NCBI GenBank assembly: GCA_030688705.1
Contig: JAUYJH010000046.1
Coordinates: 1-15,658 of the forward strand
Direction of reading: 5' to 3'
Length of the DNA stretch: 15,658 bases
Origin: Deltaproteobacteria bacterium
GTDB taxonomy: Bacteria; UBA10199; SPLOWO2-01-44-7
Below, one piece after another: positions 6,960-14,223 of the stretch. Both the position numbers and the translations under genes were made by a program. Under the pieces are notes generated by a model. It did no database searches and was not told where the DNA came from. It saw only the letters and a list, made by a program, of their open reading frames with translations. The stretch's first letter is position 1. Each line of letters begins with the position of its first letter.

Positions 6960-7745
6960 ATGATCCGTGTATTAACCACAATTTTGTTAGCCATTGGGGT
7001 ACTGGCCGGTATCTGGTATCTGCCGTTGATCGGCTTTCAACTGGTTATTCTGGCCGCGATCGGTTTGGGGCTCGGGGAATATTCGAAACTCGTTTTTCAG
7101 GATAAAAAGACACAAATTTTTACCGTTCTTTTGGGGCTTGGCCTGGCCGCGCTGGTGACATGGGGTACCCCCGAGCTGATCCTGTTGGGTCTGATTTGTT
7201 CCGTCTTTGCCTCCTTTTTATGGGAGATGTCGCGTGGCGCCCCCCTTCCGCAATCGTCACATCGCATCGCCCTGATCATTTTGGCCGTCTGCTATCTGGC
7301 TTTGCCGCTCCCTTTTTGGAGTCACATCAAGGCGGCCGGGCGGGAATGGGTGATGCTGCTCCTGTTTCCCGCCTGTTTGACCGACACGTTCGGCTATCTG
7401 GTCGGCAAATCGATCGGCAAAAGAAAGCTGGCGCCCAACATCAGCCCCAACAAAACATGGGAAGGGTTTATCGGTGGTCTTTTGGGAGGGGGCATTTTCG
7501 GCACCTGGCTTGCCTATACGCTTTTTTTTGACGGGCGCGCCGTCAACTGGACGGCTCTTTTTATCATAGGACTGTGCGTCAGCGTTGTCTCGGCCTTGGG
7601 CGATTTGATCGAATCGCTGATCAAAAGAAGCGTGGGGGTGAAAGATTCCAGTCATTTAATTCCGGGCCATGGCGGCGTGCTCGATAGGCTGGATGCCCTG
7701 ACATTCGTCGCCCCGTTGTTTTACTTTTTAAGGCATTTTATATGA
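6960..7745 (+). CDS. cdsA: Phosphatidate cytidylyltransferase (CDP-diglyceride synthase)
   Basis: This inner-membrane enzyme makes CDP-diacylglycerol from phosphatidate and CTP, the branch point for bacterial phospholipids. Several hydrophobic membrane segments are evident, beginning LTTILLAIGVLAGIWYLPLI. The family signature is intact near the C-terminus (about residues 219-245): SLIKRSVGVKDSSHLIPGHGGVLDRLDAL, with the metal-binding aspartates. SPNKTWEGFIGG is also characteristic. The 261-residue length is normal. No Shine-Dalgarno sequence precedes the ATG, since a 69-bp palindromic element ends ten bases upstream. The stop overlaps the dxr start (ATGA). Confidence 0.97.
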   Translation: MIRVLTTILLAIGVLAGIWYLPLIGFQLVILAAIGLGLGEYSKLVFQDKKTQIFTVLLGLGLAALVTWGTPELILLGLICSVFASFLWEMSRGAPLPQSSHRIALIILAVCYLALPLPFWSHIKAAGREWVMLLLFPACLTDTFGYLVGKSIGKRKLAPNISPNKTWEGFIGGLLGGGIFGTWLAYTLFFDGRAVNWTALFIIGLCVSVVSALGDLIESLIKRSVGVKDSSHLIPGHGGVLDRLDALTFVAPLFYFLRHFI

Positions 7746-8839
7746 AAAACATTGTCATTCTCGGTTCCACCGGTTCTATTGGGCAAAACACGCTCGATGT
7801 CATTCGAAGCCACCCCGATAAATTCAGGGTGCTGGCTCTGGTGGCGGGGAATAACGTGGCGCTATTGCAAAAACAGGCGGAAGAGTTTCGCCCGAAAATG
7901 GCCGTCGCAAAAAGCGACGGCATGGAAGCCGCCGTGGAAGCCGCCACTTTGCCGGAAGCCGATATCGTGGTGTCCGCCATTGTCGGAGCCGCCGGCCTCC
8001 GGCCGACTTACGCCGCGCTGAAAGCGGGCAAAAGGGTGGCGCTGGCCAACAAGGAATCGCTGGTCGCCGCGGGCGCCGTCATGACAAAAGTCTGTGAAGA
8101 AGGGGGTGGGGAACTTCTGCCGGTGGATAGCGAACACAGCGCCATCCATCAGGTGTTGCACGGCAAAAAAGAGGCTGTGCTCCGCATTATTTTGACCGCT
8201 TCCGGAGGCCCTTTTAGAACGTGGCCGATTGAAAAACTGTCCAAGGCAACCGTGGAAGACGCGCTGAAGCACCCCAACTGGAAAATGGGGAATAAAATTA
8301 CCGTCGATTCGGCGACGATGATGAACAAGGGGCTTGAGATCATAGAAGCCCATTGGCTTTTTGGATTGCCGCCCGAAAAAATCGCGGTCACGGTACACCC
8401 TCAAAGCGTTGTCCATTCTCTGGTGGAATATATCGACGGATCGGTTTTGGCTCAAATGGGGCTTCCCGATATGCGCACACCCATTGCCTACGCGCTGGCC
8501 TATCCGGAAAGAATCACGGCGCCGGTCTCTTCGCTCGATCTGGCGGCCGCCTCGCCCCTCACTTTTGAAGCACCCGACCCGGAGCGTTTTCCGTCTTTGA
8601 AATTGGCGCAAGAAGTGTTAAGGAAGGGAAAATCTTTTCCGGCCGTGTTGAATGCCGCGAATGAAGTGGCCGTAGAGGCCTTTTTAAAAGGAAAGATCGG
8701 GTTCATGGACATCGCAAAAACTGTCGAAACCGTGCTGGGGTCGCATCAACCGGTTGCGTTGAATACATTGGATGATGTTTTAGAAACCGACCGGCGGGCC
8801 CGGGAAAAATCAAACCAGGTACTAGGTACCAGGTACTAG
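7742..8839 (+). CDS. dxr: 1-deoxy-D-xylulose 5-phosphate reductoisomerase
   Basis: Dxr converts DXP to 2-C-methyl-D-erythritol 4-phosphate with NADPH and a divalent metal, the first committed step of the MEP isoprenoid route that feeds UppS. The NADPH loop is GSTGSIGQNTLDVI (residues 8-21). ANKESLV, the metal ligands in VDSEHSAI (Asp129, Glu131), ASGGPFR and NKGLEIIEAH are all present. At 365 residues it is shorter than the usual ~385-400. The shortening lies between EEFRPKMAVA and LPEADIVV in the N-terminal domain, while the catalytic part looks complete. The start overlaps the cdsA stop by four bases, with AAGG eight bases upstream. The last residues (NQVLGTRY) and the TAG stop lie in a 7-nt repeat array. 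Confidence 0.97.
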   Translation: MKNIVILGSTGSIGQNTLDVIRSHPDKFRVLALVAGNNVALLQKQAEEFRPKMAVAKSDGMEAAVEAATLPEADIVVSAIVGAAGLRPTYAALKAGKRVALANKESLVAAGAVMTKVCEEGGGELLPVDSEHSAIHQVLHGKKEAVLRIILTASGGPFRTWPIEKLSKATVEDALKHPNWKMGNKITVDSATMMNKGLEIIEAHWLFGLPPEKIAVTVHPQSVVHSLVEYIDGSVLAQMGLPDMRTPIAYALAYPERITAPVSSLDLAAASPLTFEAPDPERFPSLKLAQEVLRKGKSFPAVLNAANEVAVEAFLKGKIGFMDIAKTVETVLGSHQPVALNTLDDVLETDRRAREKSNQVLGTRY

Positions 8840-8844
8840 GTACT
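8814..8844. repeat. Tandem array of 7-nt ACYAGGT units at the dxr 3' end
   Basis: Units ACCAGGT, ACTAGGT, ACCAGGT and ACTAGGT, then ACT. The dxr TAG stop (8837-8839) is inside the last full unit. The array ends six bases before the rseP ATG, and its AGG may be the only ribosome-binding-like sequence available to rseP. Confidence 0.88.
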
Positions 8845-8850
8845 CACATT

Positions 8851-10203
8851 ATGATCACATCTATCATCGCCTTCATCGTCTCTTTCGGCATTCTGGTGCT
8901 GGTCCACGAGTTCGGCCATTTTTGGATTGCCCGCAAGGTCGGCATTTTCGTTGAAAAATTTTCGATCGGTTTCGGCCCCAAGATTTTTGGATTCAAAAAG
9001 AAAGGGACCGACTTTTGCATTTCTCTTCTGCCGCTCGGCGGTTTTGTCAAAATGAAGGGGGAGGGGGATGAAAAAGAGAGTCAAACGACCGACCCGGACG
9101 CTTTTTCCAATAAGTCGGTCGGCGCTCGTTCGGCAGTGGTCCTTGCCGGCCCCATGATGAATCTTCTTTTGAGTTTTGCCCTCATGCCCTTTGTCTTTTG
9201 GCTGGGAAAACCCGAAATTTCTTTTTTGAGCGAACCGGCCGTTATCGAAAGATTGCTCCCCCAGTCTCCTGCGGAAGGGTCGGGTCTTAAAATCGGCGAT
9301 AAAATCATGCGGATCAACGGAAAACAGGCCCCCAATTGGGAAACTGTTTTGGAAACGATCACCCTTTCTCCGCCCGGAAAGCCGGTGCAACTGCATATTG
9401 CCAGAAACGGGGAGGAACAAGAGATCGCCGTCAACACGGTCCCCCTCCCCAACGGCGAAGGAACTTACGCCGGTTTTGAAAAATTTTTCGGGAACGCGCC
9501 CGAAGCCATTGTGACCGATATTTTGCCCAATTCACCGGCAGAAAAGGGGGGGCTTGAAAAAGGGGACAAAATTATCGCCGTTCAAGGAGCCCCCGTTACC
9601 GATTGGGACAGTCTTATCCGGCAGGTCAGCCTGCATCAGGGAAAGCCGATGAATATCACCGCTTTGAGGGAGGGCCGGCCCATCGATCTGTCGATCCAGG
9701 CTCTTTGGGACGCCTCGTCGGAACGCTGGCTGATGGGAATCCGGGGGCCCGAAGGCTCCGGCGTCGGCATTTTGCAGACGAAAAAATACGGATTTGCCGA
9801 CGCGGTAAAAATGGGTTTTAAAACCAATGTCAAAAATATTCTTCTCACGTTTGAGGTCTTGAAAAAACTGGTTACGCTGGAGCTCTCCTATAAATCGCTC
9901 GGCGGTCCGGTGCAAATTGCCGTTACTTTGGGCAAAGCTTCCGCCTCCGGTTTTGCCGATTTTCTCTATTTCACCGCTTTTTTAAGTCTTCAGCTGGCCA
10001 TTCTCAACATTTTACCGATCCCCATGCTGGATGGCGGCCATCTTTTGTTTTTTGCGTTTGAGGCGGTTCGGGGGCGCGCGTTGAGTCTCAAAACCCGCAT
10101 TATTGCCCAACAGGTCGGTCTTGTTTTACTTTTGACCCTCATTTTATTTGTCACGATGAACGATTTGGAACGCCTGCTGGGGTGGTCAAAATGGTTTAAG
10201 TAG
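8851..10203 (+). CDS. rseP: Site-2 zinc intramembrane protease RseP
   Basis: RseP/S2P proteases cut transmembrane segments, classically of anti-sigma factors and leftover signal peptides, in the inner membrane. The zinc motif HEFGH is at residues 19-23 in the first membrane helix. Two PDZ domains follow (about residues 125-205 and 210-295), each with an SPAE-x-x-GL-x-x-GDKI motif. The third zinc ligand motif is PMLDGG (Asp394), followed by a final membrane helix near LVLLLTLILFV. At 450 residues with two PDZ domains it matches the proteobacterial form. It follows dxr, as in many Gram-negative clusters, but no bamA comes next. The actual anti-sigma substrate cannot be told from this window. 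Confidence 0.97.
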   Translation: MITSIIAFIVSFGILVLVHEFGHFWIARKVGIFVEKFSIGFGPKIFGFKKKGTDFCISLLPLGGFVKMKGEGDEKESQTTDPDAFSNKSVGARSAVVLAGPMMNLLLSFALMPFVFWLGKPEISFLSEPAVIERLLPQSPAEGSGLKIGDKIMRINGKQAPNWETVLETITLSPPGKPVQLHIARNGEEQEIAVNTVPLPNGEGTYAGFEKFFGNAPEAIVTDILPNSPAEKGGLEKGDKIIAVQGAPVTDWDSLIRQVSLHQGKPMNITALREGRPIDLSIQALWDASSERWLMGIRGPEGSGVGILQTKKYGFADAVKMGFKTNVKNILLTFEVLKKLVTLELSYKSLGGPVQIAVTLGKASASGFADFLYFTAFLSLQLAILNILPIPMLDGGHLLFFAFEAVRGRALSLKTRIIAQQVGLVLLLTLILFVTMNDLERLLGWSKWFK

Positions 10204-10220
10204 TCACCCCGTGAAGAGTC

Positions 10221-10289
10221 GTCACCCCGACGAAAGTCGGGGTCCAGCCGTTATCAATGTTACTGGATTCCGGCTTCCGCCGGAATGAC
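10221..10289. repeat. 69-bp double-hairpin palindromic element, copy 2
   Basis: Same length and orientation as the copy at 6881-6949, with a T-to-C change in the right loop and several changes in the middle spacer. A partial copy of its left end (GTCACCCCG...) precedes it at 10203-10220, suggesting an incomplete duplication. It fills the rseP-tsaB gap. Confidence 0.88.
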
Positions 10290-10312
10290 GTATGAGGACT
10301 CAGAATGACACC

Positions 10313-11035
10313 ATGAAAATCCTTGCCGTCGACACATCCACAAGAATGGGGTCCGTTGCTCTGGCCGATTCGGAGCAGTTGATCGCCCAAACGCATCTGC
10401 ACCTTAGTGTAACCCATGCCGAAAAACTGCTCCCCGCCATCGATGAAATTTTGAAACAGACCGGATGGGAACTCTCTGCTCTGGGCGGCTTGGCCATTGC
10501 CATCGGCCCCGGCTCTTTCACCGGCTTGCGCGTCGGTTTGGCCACCCTGAAAGGCTTTGCTTTAAGCCACAACCTGCCGCTGGTCGGCATTTCCACGCTT
10601 GAAGCTCTGGCGCACAACGGCGCTTTGAGCGACTGGCCCGTCGCCGCGATTCTGGATGCCAAACGGGGGGAGGTTTACGCCGCAGTATACCAGTTTCAAA
10701 AATCGGACAGGGTGAGCCTGTCGAACTGTGGACCACGGGTCCTTTTTCCAGAAAAGGCCATTCAACCCAATCTTTTATGTAACGCTTTAAAAAAGATGGG
10801 GCCCTGTTGGCTGATCGGGGATGGAGCCCTCCATTATCAAAAAATCTTTAAAGAGTCCCTTGAGGATTTGGCTTTTTTTCCGCCGGAACCGCTGATGCAT
10901 CTGCAGGCGAAATGGATCGCCTGGCTGGCGCTTCCCCGATTGCAAAAAGGGGAGGGGAAAAATTGGGCTTCTCTGGTCCCCAACTATTTGAGATTGTCGG
11001 ACGCGGAGGTGAGGGGCGGTGGGTCGATTTACTGA
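10313..11035 (+). CDS. tsaB: tRNA threonylcarbamoyladenosine biosynthesis protein TsaB
   Basis: TsaB is a non-catalytic actin-fold partner of TsaD and TsaE in making t6A37 on ANN-decoding tRNAs. The N-terminal MKILAVDTSTRMGSVAL, the TH-AEKLLPAIDEIL segment and IAIGPGSFTGLRVGLATLKGFA (about residues 60-82) are diagnostic. At about 240 residues it is a usual length. The ATG at 10313 is preferred because it gives the family N-terminus; an in-frame ATG at 10292 would add MRTQNDT encoded by repeat-flanking DNA. Residues SDRVSLSN in the middle are encoded by a TTCGACA-type palindromic element. Position after rseP resembles deltaproteobacterial clusters. Confidence 0.94.
   Translation: MKILAVDTSTRMGSVALADSEQLIAQTHLHLSVTHAEKLLPAIDEILKQTGWELSALGGLAIAIGPGSFTGLRVGLATLKGFALSHNLPLVGISTLEALAHNGALSDWPVAAILDAKRGEVYAAVYQFQKSDRVSLSNCGPRVLFPEKAIQPNLLCNALKKMGPCWLIGDGALHYQKIFKESLEDLAFFPPEPLMHLQAKWIAWLALPRLQKGEGKNWASLVPNYLRLSDAEVRGGGSIY
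10704..10726. repeat. TTCGACA-type palindromic element inside tsaB
   Basis: On the minus strand it reads GTTCGACAGGCTCACCCTGTC; GACAGG and CCTGTC make the hairpin. In the tsaB frame it encodes SDRVSLSN without disrupting the gene. Related pieces are at 2832-2859 and at the right edge. Confidence 0.75.
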
Positions 11036-11036
11036 C

Positions 11037-11105
11037 GTCACCCCGGCGGAAGCCGGGGTCCAGTCACTGTAAACGTTACTGGATTCCGGCTTTCGCCGGA
11101 ATGAC
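11037..11105. repeat. 69-bp double-hairpin palindromic element, copy 3
   Basis: Same orientation as the other two copies. The left hairpin is CCCCGGC-GGAA-GCCGGGG: relative to the copy at 6881, one A:T pair of the stem has become G:C on both sides, so the pairing is kept. It occupies the tsaB-hutH gap. Confidence 0.9.
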
Positions 11106-11116
11106 GATTTAAAAAT

Positions 11117-12631
11117 ATGAAAACAATCGAACTCACCGGATTTGATTTGAGTTGGAAAGAGGTGAAAACCGTTCTCCACGCCCTTCCAAAAATTTCTTTA
11201 TCGAACAAAGCCAAAGAAAAAATTGAAAAATCGCGTCTGATTGTGGACAAAAAAGCGGCCTCAAAAGAGCCGCATTACGGCATCAATACCGGGTTCGGCA
11301 AACTGGCCACGACCCAAATTGACCCCGAAAAACTCGAAACTTTACAACACAATTTGATTTATTCTCATGCCGTCGGCGTCGGAGAACCTCTTCCGGAACC
11401 GGTTTCCAGATTGGCGCTTCTTTTGAGGGCGCATGTTTTGGCACAAGGGTATTCGGGCGTGCGTCTCGAAATTGTGGAGAGACTGATCGATTTTATCAAC
11501 AAGGGGATCACGCCGGTCCTCCCCGCGCAGGGTTCTGTCGGCGCCAGCGGCGACTTGGCACCCTTGGCCCATATGGCGCAAGCGGTGATCGGGGAGGGGG
11601 AGGTCTGGTATCAGGGAACGCGGCAAAAGAGCGCCGCTGCTCTGGAAAAAACCGGCTTGAAGCCTCTCCTGCTCAAGGCCAAAGAGGGACTCTCGCTCGT
11701 GAACGGCACACAAGTCAGCTTGGCAATCGCCTGTGATGTATTGTTGCAGGCCGAAAGACTTCTTAAGCTTTCTGATATCACCGCCGCTTTAAGCATTGAA
11801 GGAAACCTCTCCTCTTTTACCCCCTTTGAAGAACGTCTCATCCAGACCCGCCCCTATCCGGGGGCCGTCAAAACGGCATCGAATCTGCGCAAACTGCTTT
11901 TGGAGAGCAAAATGAATCTCTCCCACAAAAATTGCGCCCGGGTGCAGGACCCCTATTCCTTCCGTTGCGTTCCGCAAGTGCATGGGGCCGTGAAAGACAC
12001 TTTTTCTTTCGCCAAACGGATGTTGGAGGTGGAACTGAACAGCGCCACCGATAACCCGCTCGTTTTTTTGGAGGGGGATATTGTAAGCGGGGGAAATTTT
12101 CACGGCGAGCCGATCGCTTTCGCGGCCGATTTTCTTGGAATCGCCCTGGCGGAGCTCGGTTCCATCTCGGAAAGACGCGTGGCTGTTTTGATCGACCCCG
12201 GCTTTTTGACCCCAAACCCCGGTCTGCAATCCGGTTTTATGATCCCGCATGTGGTGATGAGCGCGCTGGTTTCTGAAAATAAGACGCTGGCCCATCCGGC
12301 CTCTGTCGATACCATACCGACGTCGGCGGGTCAGGAAGATCATGTGAGCATGAGCTGTTGGGCGGCGCGCAAGGCCAAAAAAATTGCCGACAATGTCGAA
12401 AAAATTCTGGGGGTGGAGCTTCTGTCCGGCTGTCAGGCCATCGACTTGTCCGCCAACGGCAATAAGCCGGGGAAGGGGACCCATGCCGTGCATCGCTATG
12501 TTCGGGAACGGCTTCCCTTTTTGAATGAGGATAAGTACTTGAGTTCCCAGCTCGAAATCGCGTATAAATTCATGCAGGAAGAAGTACTGGTTGATGTTGT
12601 GGAGAAAGCAATAGGGATATTGGAAATATGA
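11117..12631 (+). CDS. hutH: Histidine ammonia-lyase
   Basis: HutH deaminates histidine to trans-urocanate in the cytoplasm, the first step of histidine breakdown. The self-cyclising Ala143-Ser144-Gly145 that forms the MIO electrophile is present in GSVGASGDLAPLAHMAQ. YGINTGFG and YSHAVGVGEPL are also seen. The motif SAGQEDHVSM keeps the Glu that favours histidine over phenylalanine or tyrosine lyase activity, although substrate assignment from sequence alone is not absolute. The 504-residue length is standard. No hutU, hutI or hutG is next to it, so the rest of the pathway must lie elsewhere or be absent. The ATG has no clear ribosome binding site. An aromatic ammonia-lyase or an aminomutase is less likely. 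Confidence 0.93.
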   Translation: MKTIELTGFDLSWKEVKTVLHALPKISLSNKAKEKIEKSRLIVDKKAASKEPHYGINTGFGKLATTQIDPEKLETLQHNLIYSHAVGVGEPLPEPVSRLALLLRAHVLAQGYSGVRLEIVERLIDFINKGITPVLPAQGSVGASGDLAPLAHMAQAVIGEGEVWYQGTRQKSAAALEKTGLKPLLLKAKEGLSLVNGTQVSLAIACDVLLQAERLLKLSDITAALSIEGNLSSFTPFEERLIQTRPYPGAVKTASNLRKLLLESKMNLSHKNCARVQDPYSFRCVPQVHGAVKDTFSFAKRMLEVELNSATDNPLVFLEGDIVSGGNFHGEPIAFAADFLGIALAELGSISERRVAVLIDPGFLTPNPGLQSGFMIPHVVMSALVSENKTLAHPASVDTIPTSAGQEDHVSMSCWAARKAKKIADNVEKILGVELLSGCQAIDLSANGNKPGKGTHAVHRYVRERLPFLNEDKYLSSQLEIAYKFMQEEVLVDVVEKAIGILEI

Positions 12632-12637
12632 AAGGGG

Positions 12638-12766
12638 AAATTCTAAGCACGAAATCCTAAACTCTAAACAAATCCCAAATTCCAATGATTCAAATTTCAA
12701 ACAGTCAGTTTTGAATATTGGAATTTGAAAAATTAGAATTTGTTTAGAATTTGGGATTTAGAATTT
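12638..12766. repeat. AT-rich long imperfect inverted repeat (copy B)
   Basis: The arms are built of AAATCCTAAACTCTAAACAAAT-type words on the left and ATTTGTTTAGAATTTGGGATT-type words on the right, folding around about 12700. Its first 18 bases are the exact reverse complement of 1925-1942, so it is copy A in the opposite orientation. It fills the hutH-marC gap and ends four bases before the marC ribosome binding site. Confidence 0.78.
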
Positions 12767-12781
12767 AACAAGGGAAATCAA

Positions 12782-13360
12782 ATGGAAATATTTTTACTCT
12801 GCTTTATCCCGTTGTTTGTCGCCCTCGACCCGGTCGGGGTGATGCCCATTTTTTTGGGGCTGACGGAGAGTATGCCGCGGCGGGACAGGCAAAAAGTTTT
12901 GAATCAATCTGTTTTAACGGCTGTTTTGGTGAGCCTGCTTTTTTTATTCGCCGGCCAGTGGATGTTTAAAGTCTTGGGGATAAGTCTTGCCGATTTTCAA
13001 GTGGCCGGAGGTATTTTGCTTCTGGTTTTAGCCATTGTCGATCTGGTCAATCCCACTAAACCGGAGCGGCAGCCGAACCAAAGCGTGGGTGTCGTGCCGA
13101 TCGGCATTCCTCTCATTATGGGCCCGGCGGCTTTGACCACTCTTTTAGTCTTGGGAAAACTCTATCCGTTTCATTGGGTAGCGGCGGCGTTGCTGGCCAA
13201 TATGGCCGTCATTACGGCGGCTCTTTATTACGCCGGTTTTACGGAAAAAATTGTCGGGATTAACGGCATGCAGGCGGTCTCTAAAATCATCTCGCTTTTT
13301 CTGGCGGCGATCGCCGTCATGTTCATCCGCGTCGGCCTTCAAACAGCATTGGGTATTTGA
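12782..13360 (+). CDS. MarC family integral membrane protein
   Basis: The product is a 192-residue protein of about six hydrophobic helices, beginning MEIFLLCFIPLFVALDPVGVMPIFLGLTESM, with the family's VPIGIPLIMGPAALTTLLVL block in the middle. MarC-family (UPF0056) proteins are inner-membrane proteins of unknown transport activity; the old link to multiple antibiotic resistance was not upheld for E. coli MarC. The ATG at 12782 is preceded by AGGGAA at good spacing. A longer reading from a TTG at 12740 would be encoded by the AT-rich repeat and is rejected. Its last 22 bases overlap the convergent gene on the minus strand. Confidence 0.93.
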   Translation: MEIFLLCFIPLFVALDPVGVMPIFLGLTESMPRRDRQKVLNQSVLTAVLVSLLFLFAGQWMFKVLGISLADFQVAGGILLLVLAIVDLVNPTKPERQPNQSVGVVPIGIPLIMGPAALTTLLVLGKLYPFHWVAAALLANMAVITAALYYAGFTEKIVGINGMQAVSKIISLFLAAIAVMFIRVGLQTALGI

Positions 13361-14118
13361 TGACGTATCCAGCTTTCGCCGTTTTGCAGAAGATGCAGTT
13401 TTTCGGCCAAGAGGGGATCTCCGGCGGCCTTTTTTCTTAAGACCTTTTCTGTTTTTTCCGGGTCATTGAAAATTTTAAAAAAACTCCCCCAGTGATAGGG
13501 AATCAAATCGGGCGACCCCAGATCGCTCCAGCATTGAATCATGTCATCGATGTTCATGTGGCGCTTGCGGGAGTAAAAACTGCCATAAACTTGTGCCGCC
13601 GGCAGAAGGGCGGTTTTAATCGGAAACAGATTTTTAAGATCGGTAAAATCATTCCGGTATGCCGTGTCTCCCGCGAAATAGAGGCTTTCGTTATCCAGGG
13701 TCAAAACATATCCGTGGCACCGAGGGTAACGCCAGCGGCAGAAAAGACGGCCGCCGGGGTGCTGGGCCGGCACGGCGCAAATTTCCAATTTGTCCAAAAT
13801 GGTGTGGCGCCCCCATGTGGCCAGCTCCACAACCGGATTTTTGACAAAATGGGTGATCGCCTTGGACATCCCCTCCGGAATAAAAACAGGAACATCGCTC
13901 GGGAGATATTTGTAGCTGAAAAGATCGAGATGATCGTAATGGGCATGGCTTAATAACAGGGCATCGATTTTTGGCAGATGGGCAGGATCATAGCGAAGCG
14001 CTTCCAGCCGTTTGAAAAATAAAACGCGACTGCTAAAATTCGGATCCGTCAAAATATGAAGGCCGTTCCACTCGATTAAGAGCGTTGCGTGACCGATTAA
14101 AGTAATTTTAAGCGACAT
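13339..14118 (-). CDS. Metallo-beta-lactamase-fold hydrolase, UlaG/NAPE-PLD-like
   Basis: The 259-residue protein opens with ITLIGHATLLIEWNGLHILTDP and has the metal motif SHAHYDH (His58, His60, Asp62, His63). Further candidate ligands follow in PAQHPGGR, YFAGDTAYRNDF and PYHWGSFFK. This layout matches the RomA/UlaG/N-acyl-phosphatidylethanolamine phospholipase D branch of the superfamily, which binds two metal ions; the substrate cannot be assigned. No signal peptide is seen, so it is probably cytoplasmic. ATG 14118 is preferred because the family starts at this point. A TTG at 14157 would add 13 unconserved residues, and ribosome-site evidence is weak for both. It overlaps marC tail to tail by 22 bp. 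Confidence 0.92.
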   Translation of the reverse strand: MSLKITLIGHATLLIEWNGLHILTDPNFSSRVLFFKRLEALRYDPAHLPKIDALLLSHAHYDHLDLFSYKYLPSDVPVFIPEGMSKAITHFVKNPVVELATWGRHTILDKLEICAVPAQHPGGRLFCRWRYPRCHGYVLTLDNESLYFAGDTAYRNDFTDLKNLFPIKTALLPAAQVYGSFYSRKRHMNIDDMIQCWSDLGSPDLIPYHWGSFFKIFNDPEKTEKVLRKKAAGDPLLAEKLHLLQNGESWIRHQIPNAV

Positions 14119-14174
14119 AGATCGCTGACTTCTATCTTTTCCCCCCGCTTCTGCCAATGGAAAAATATTTAACG

Positions 14175-14210
14175 GTTTGTTTAGGATTTAGAGTTTAGGA
14201 TTTGGGATTT
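14175..14210. repeat. Solo arm of the AT-rich repeat
   Basis: A run of GTTTAGGATTTAGAGTTTAG-like words resembles one arm of the repeats at 1806-1942 and 12638-12766, without a matching second arm. It lies in the gap between divergent genes (14119-14369), whose remainder holds the sigma-54-type promoter. Confidence 0.6.
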
Positions 14211-14223
14211 TATCTACAAAAAT

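Noticed and set aside
11117..12631. Phenylalanine or tyrosine ammonia-lyase
   Set aside because: The QED motif with Glu and the overall HutH-like sequence fit histidine as substrate better.
11789..12700. Minus-strand 303-codon open frame over hutH
   Set aside because: It is antisense to a complete HutH and begins in the AT-rich repeat.
12740..12781. TTG start extending MarC by 14 residues
   Set aside because: The extra residues are encoded by the AT-rich repeat, and ATG 12782 has AGGGAA at the right distance.
13492..13953. Plus-strand 153-codon open frame over the MBL-fold gene
   Set aside because: The minus-strand frame carries the full metal-binding motif set; this is its shadow.
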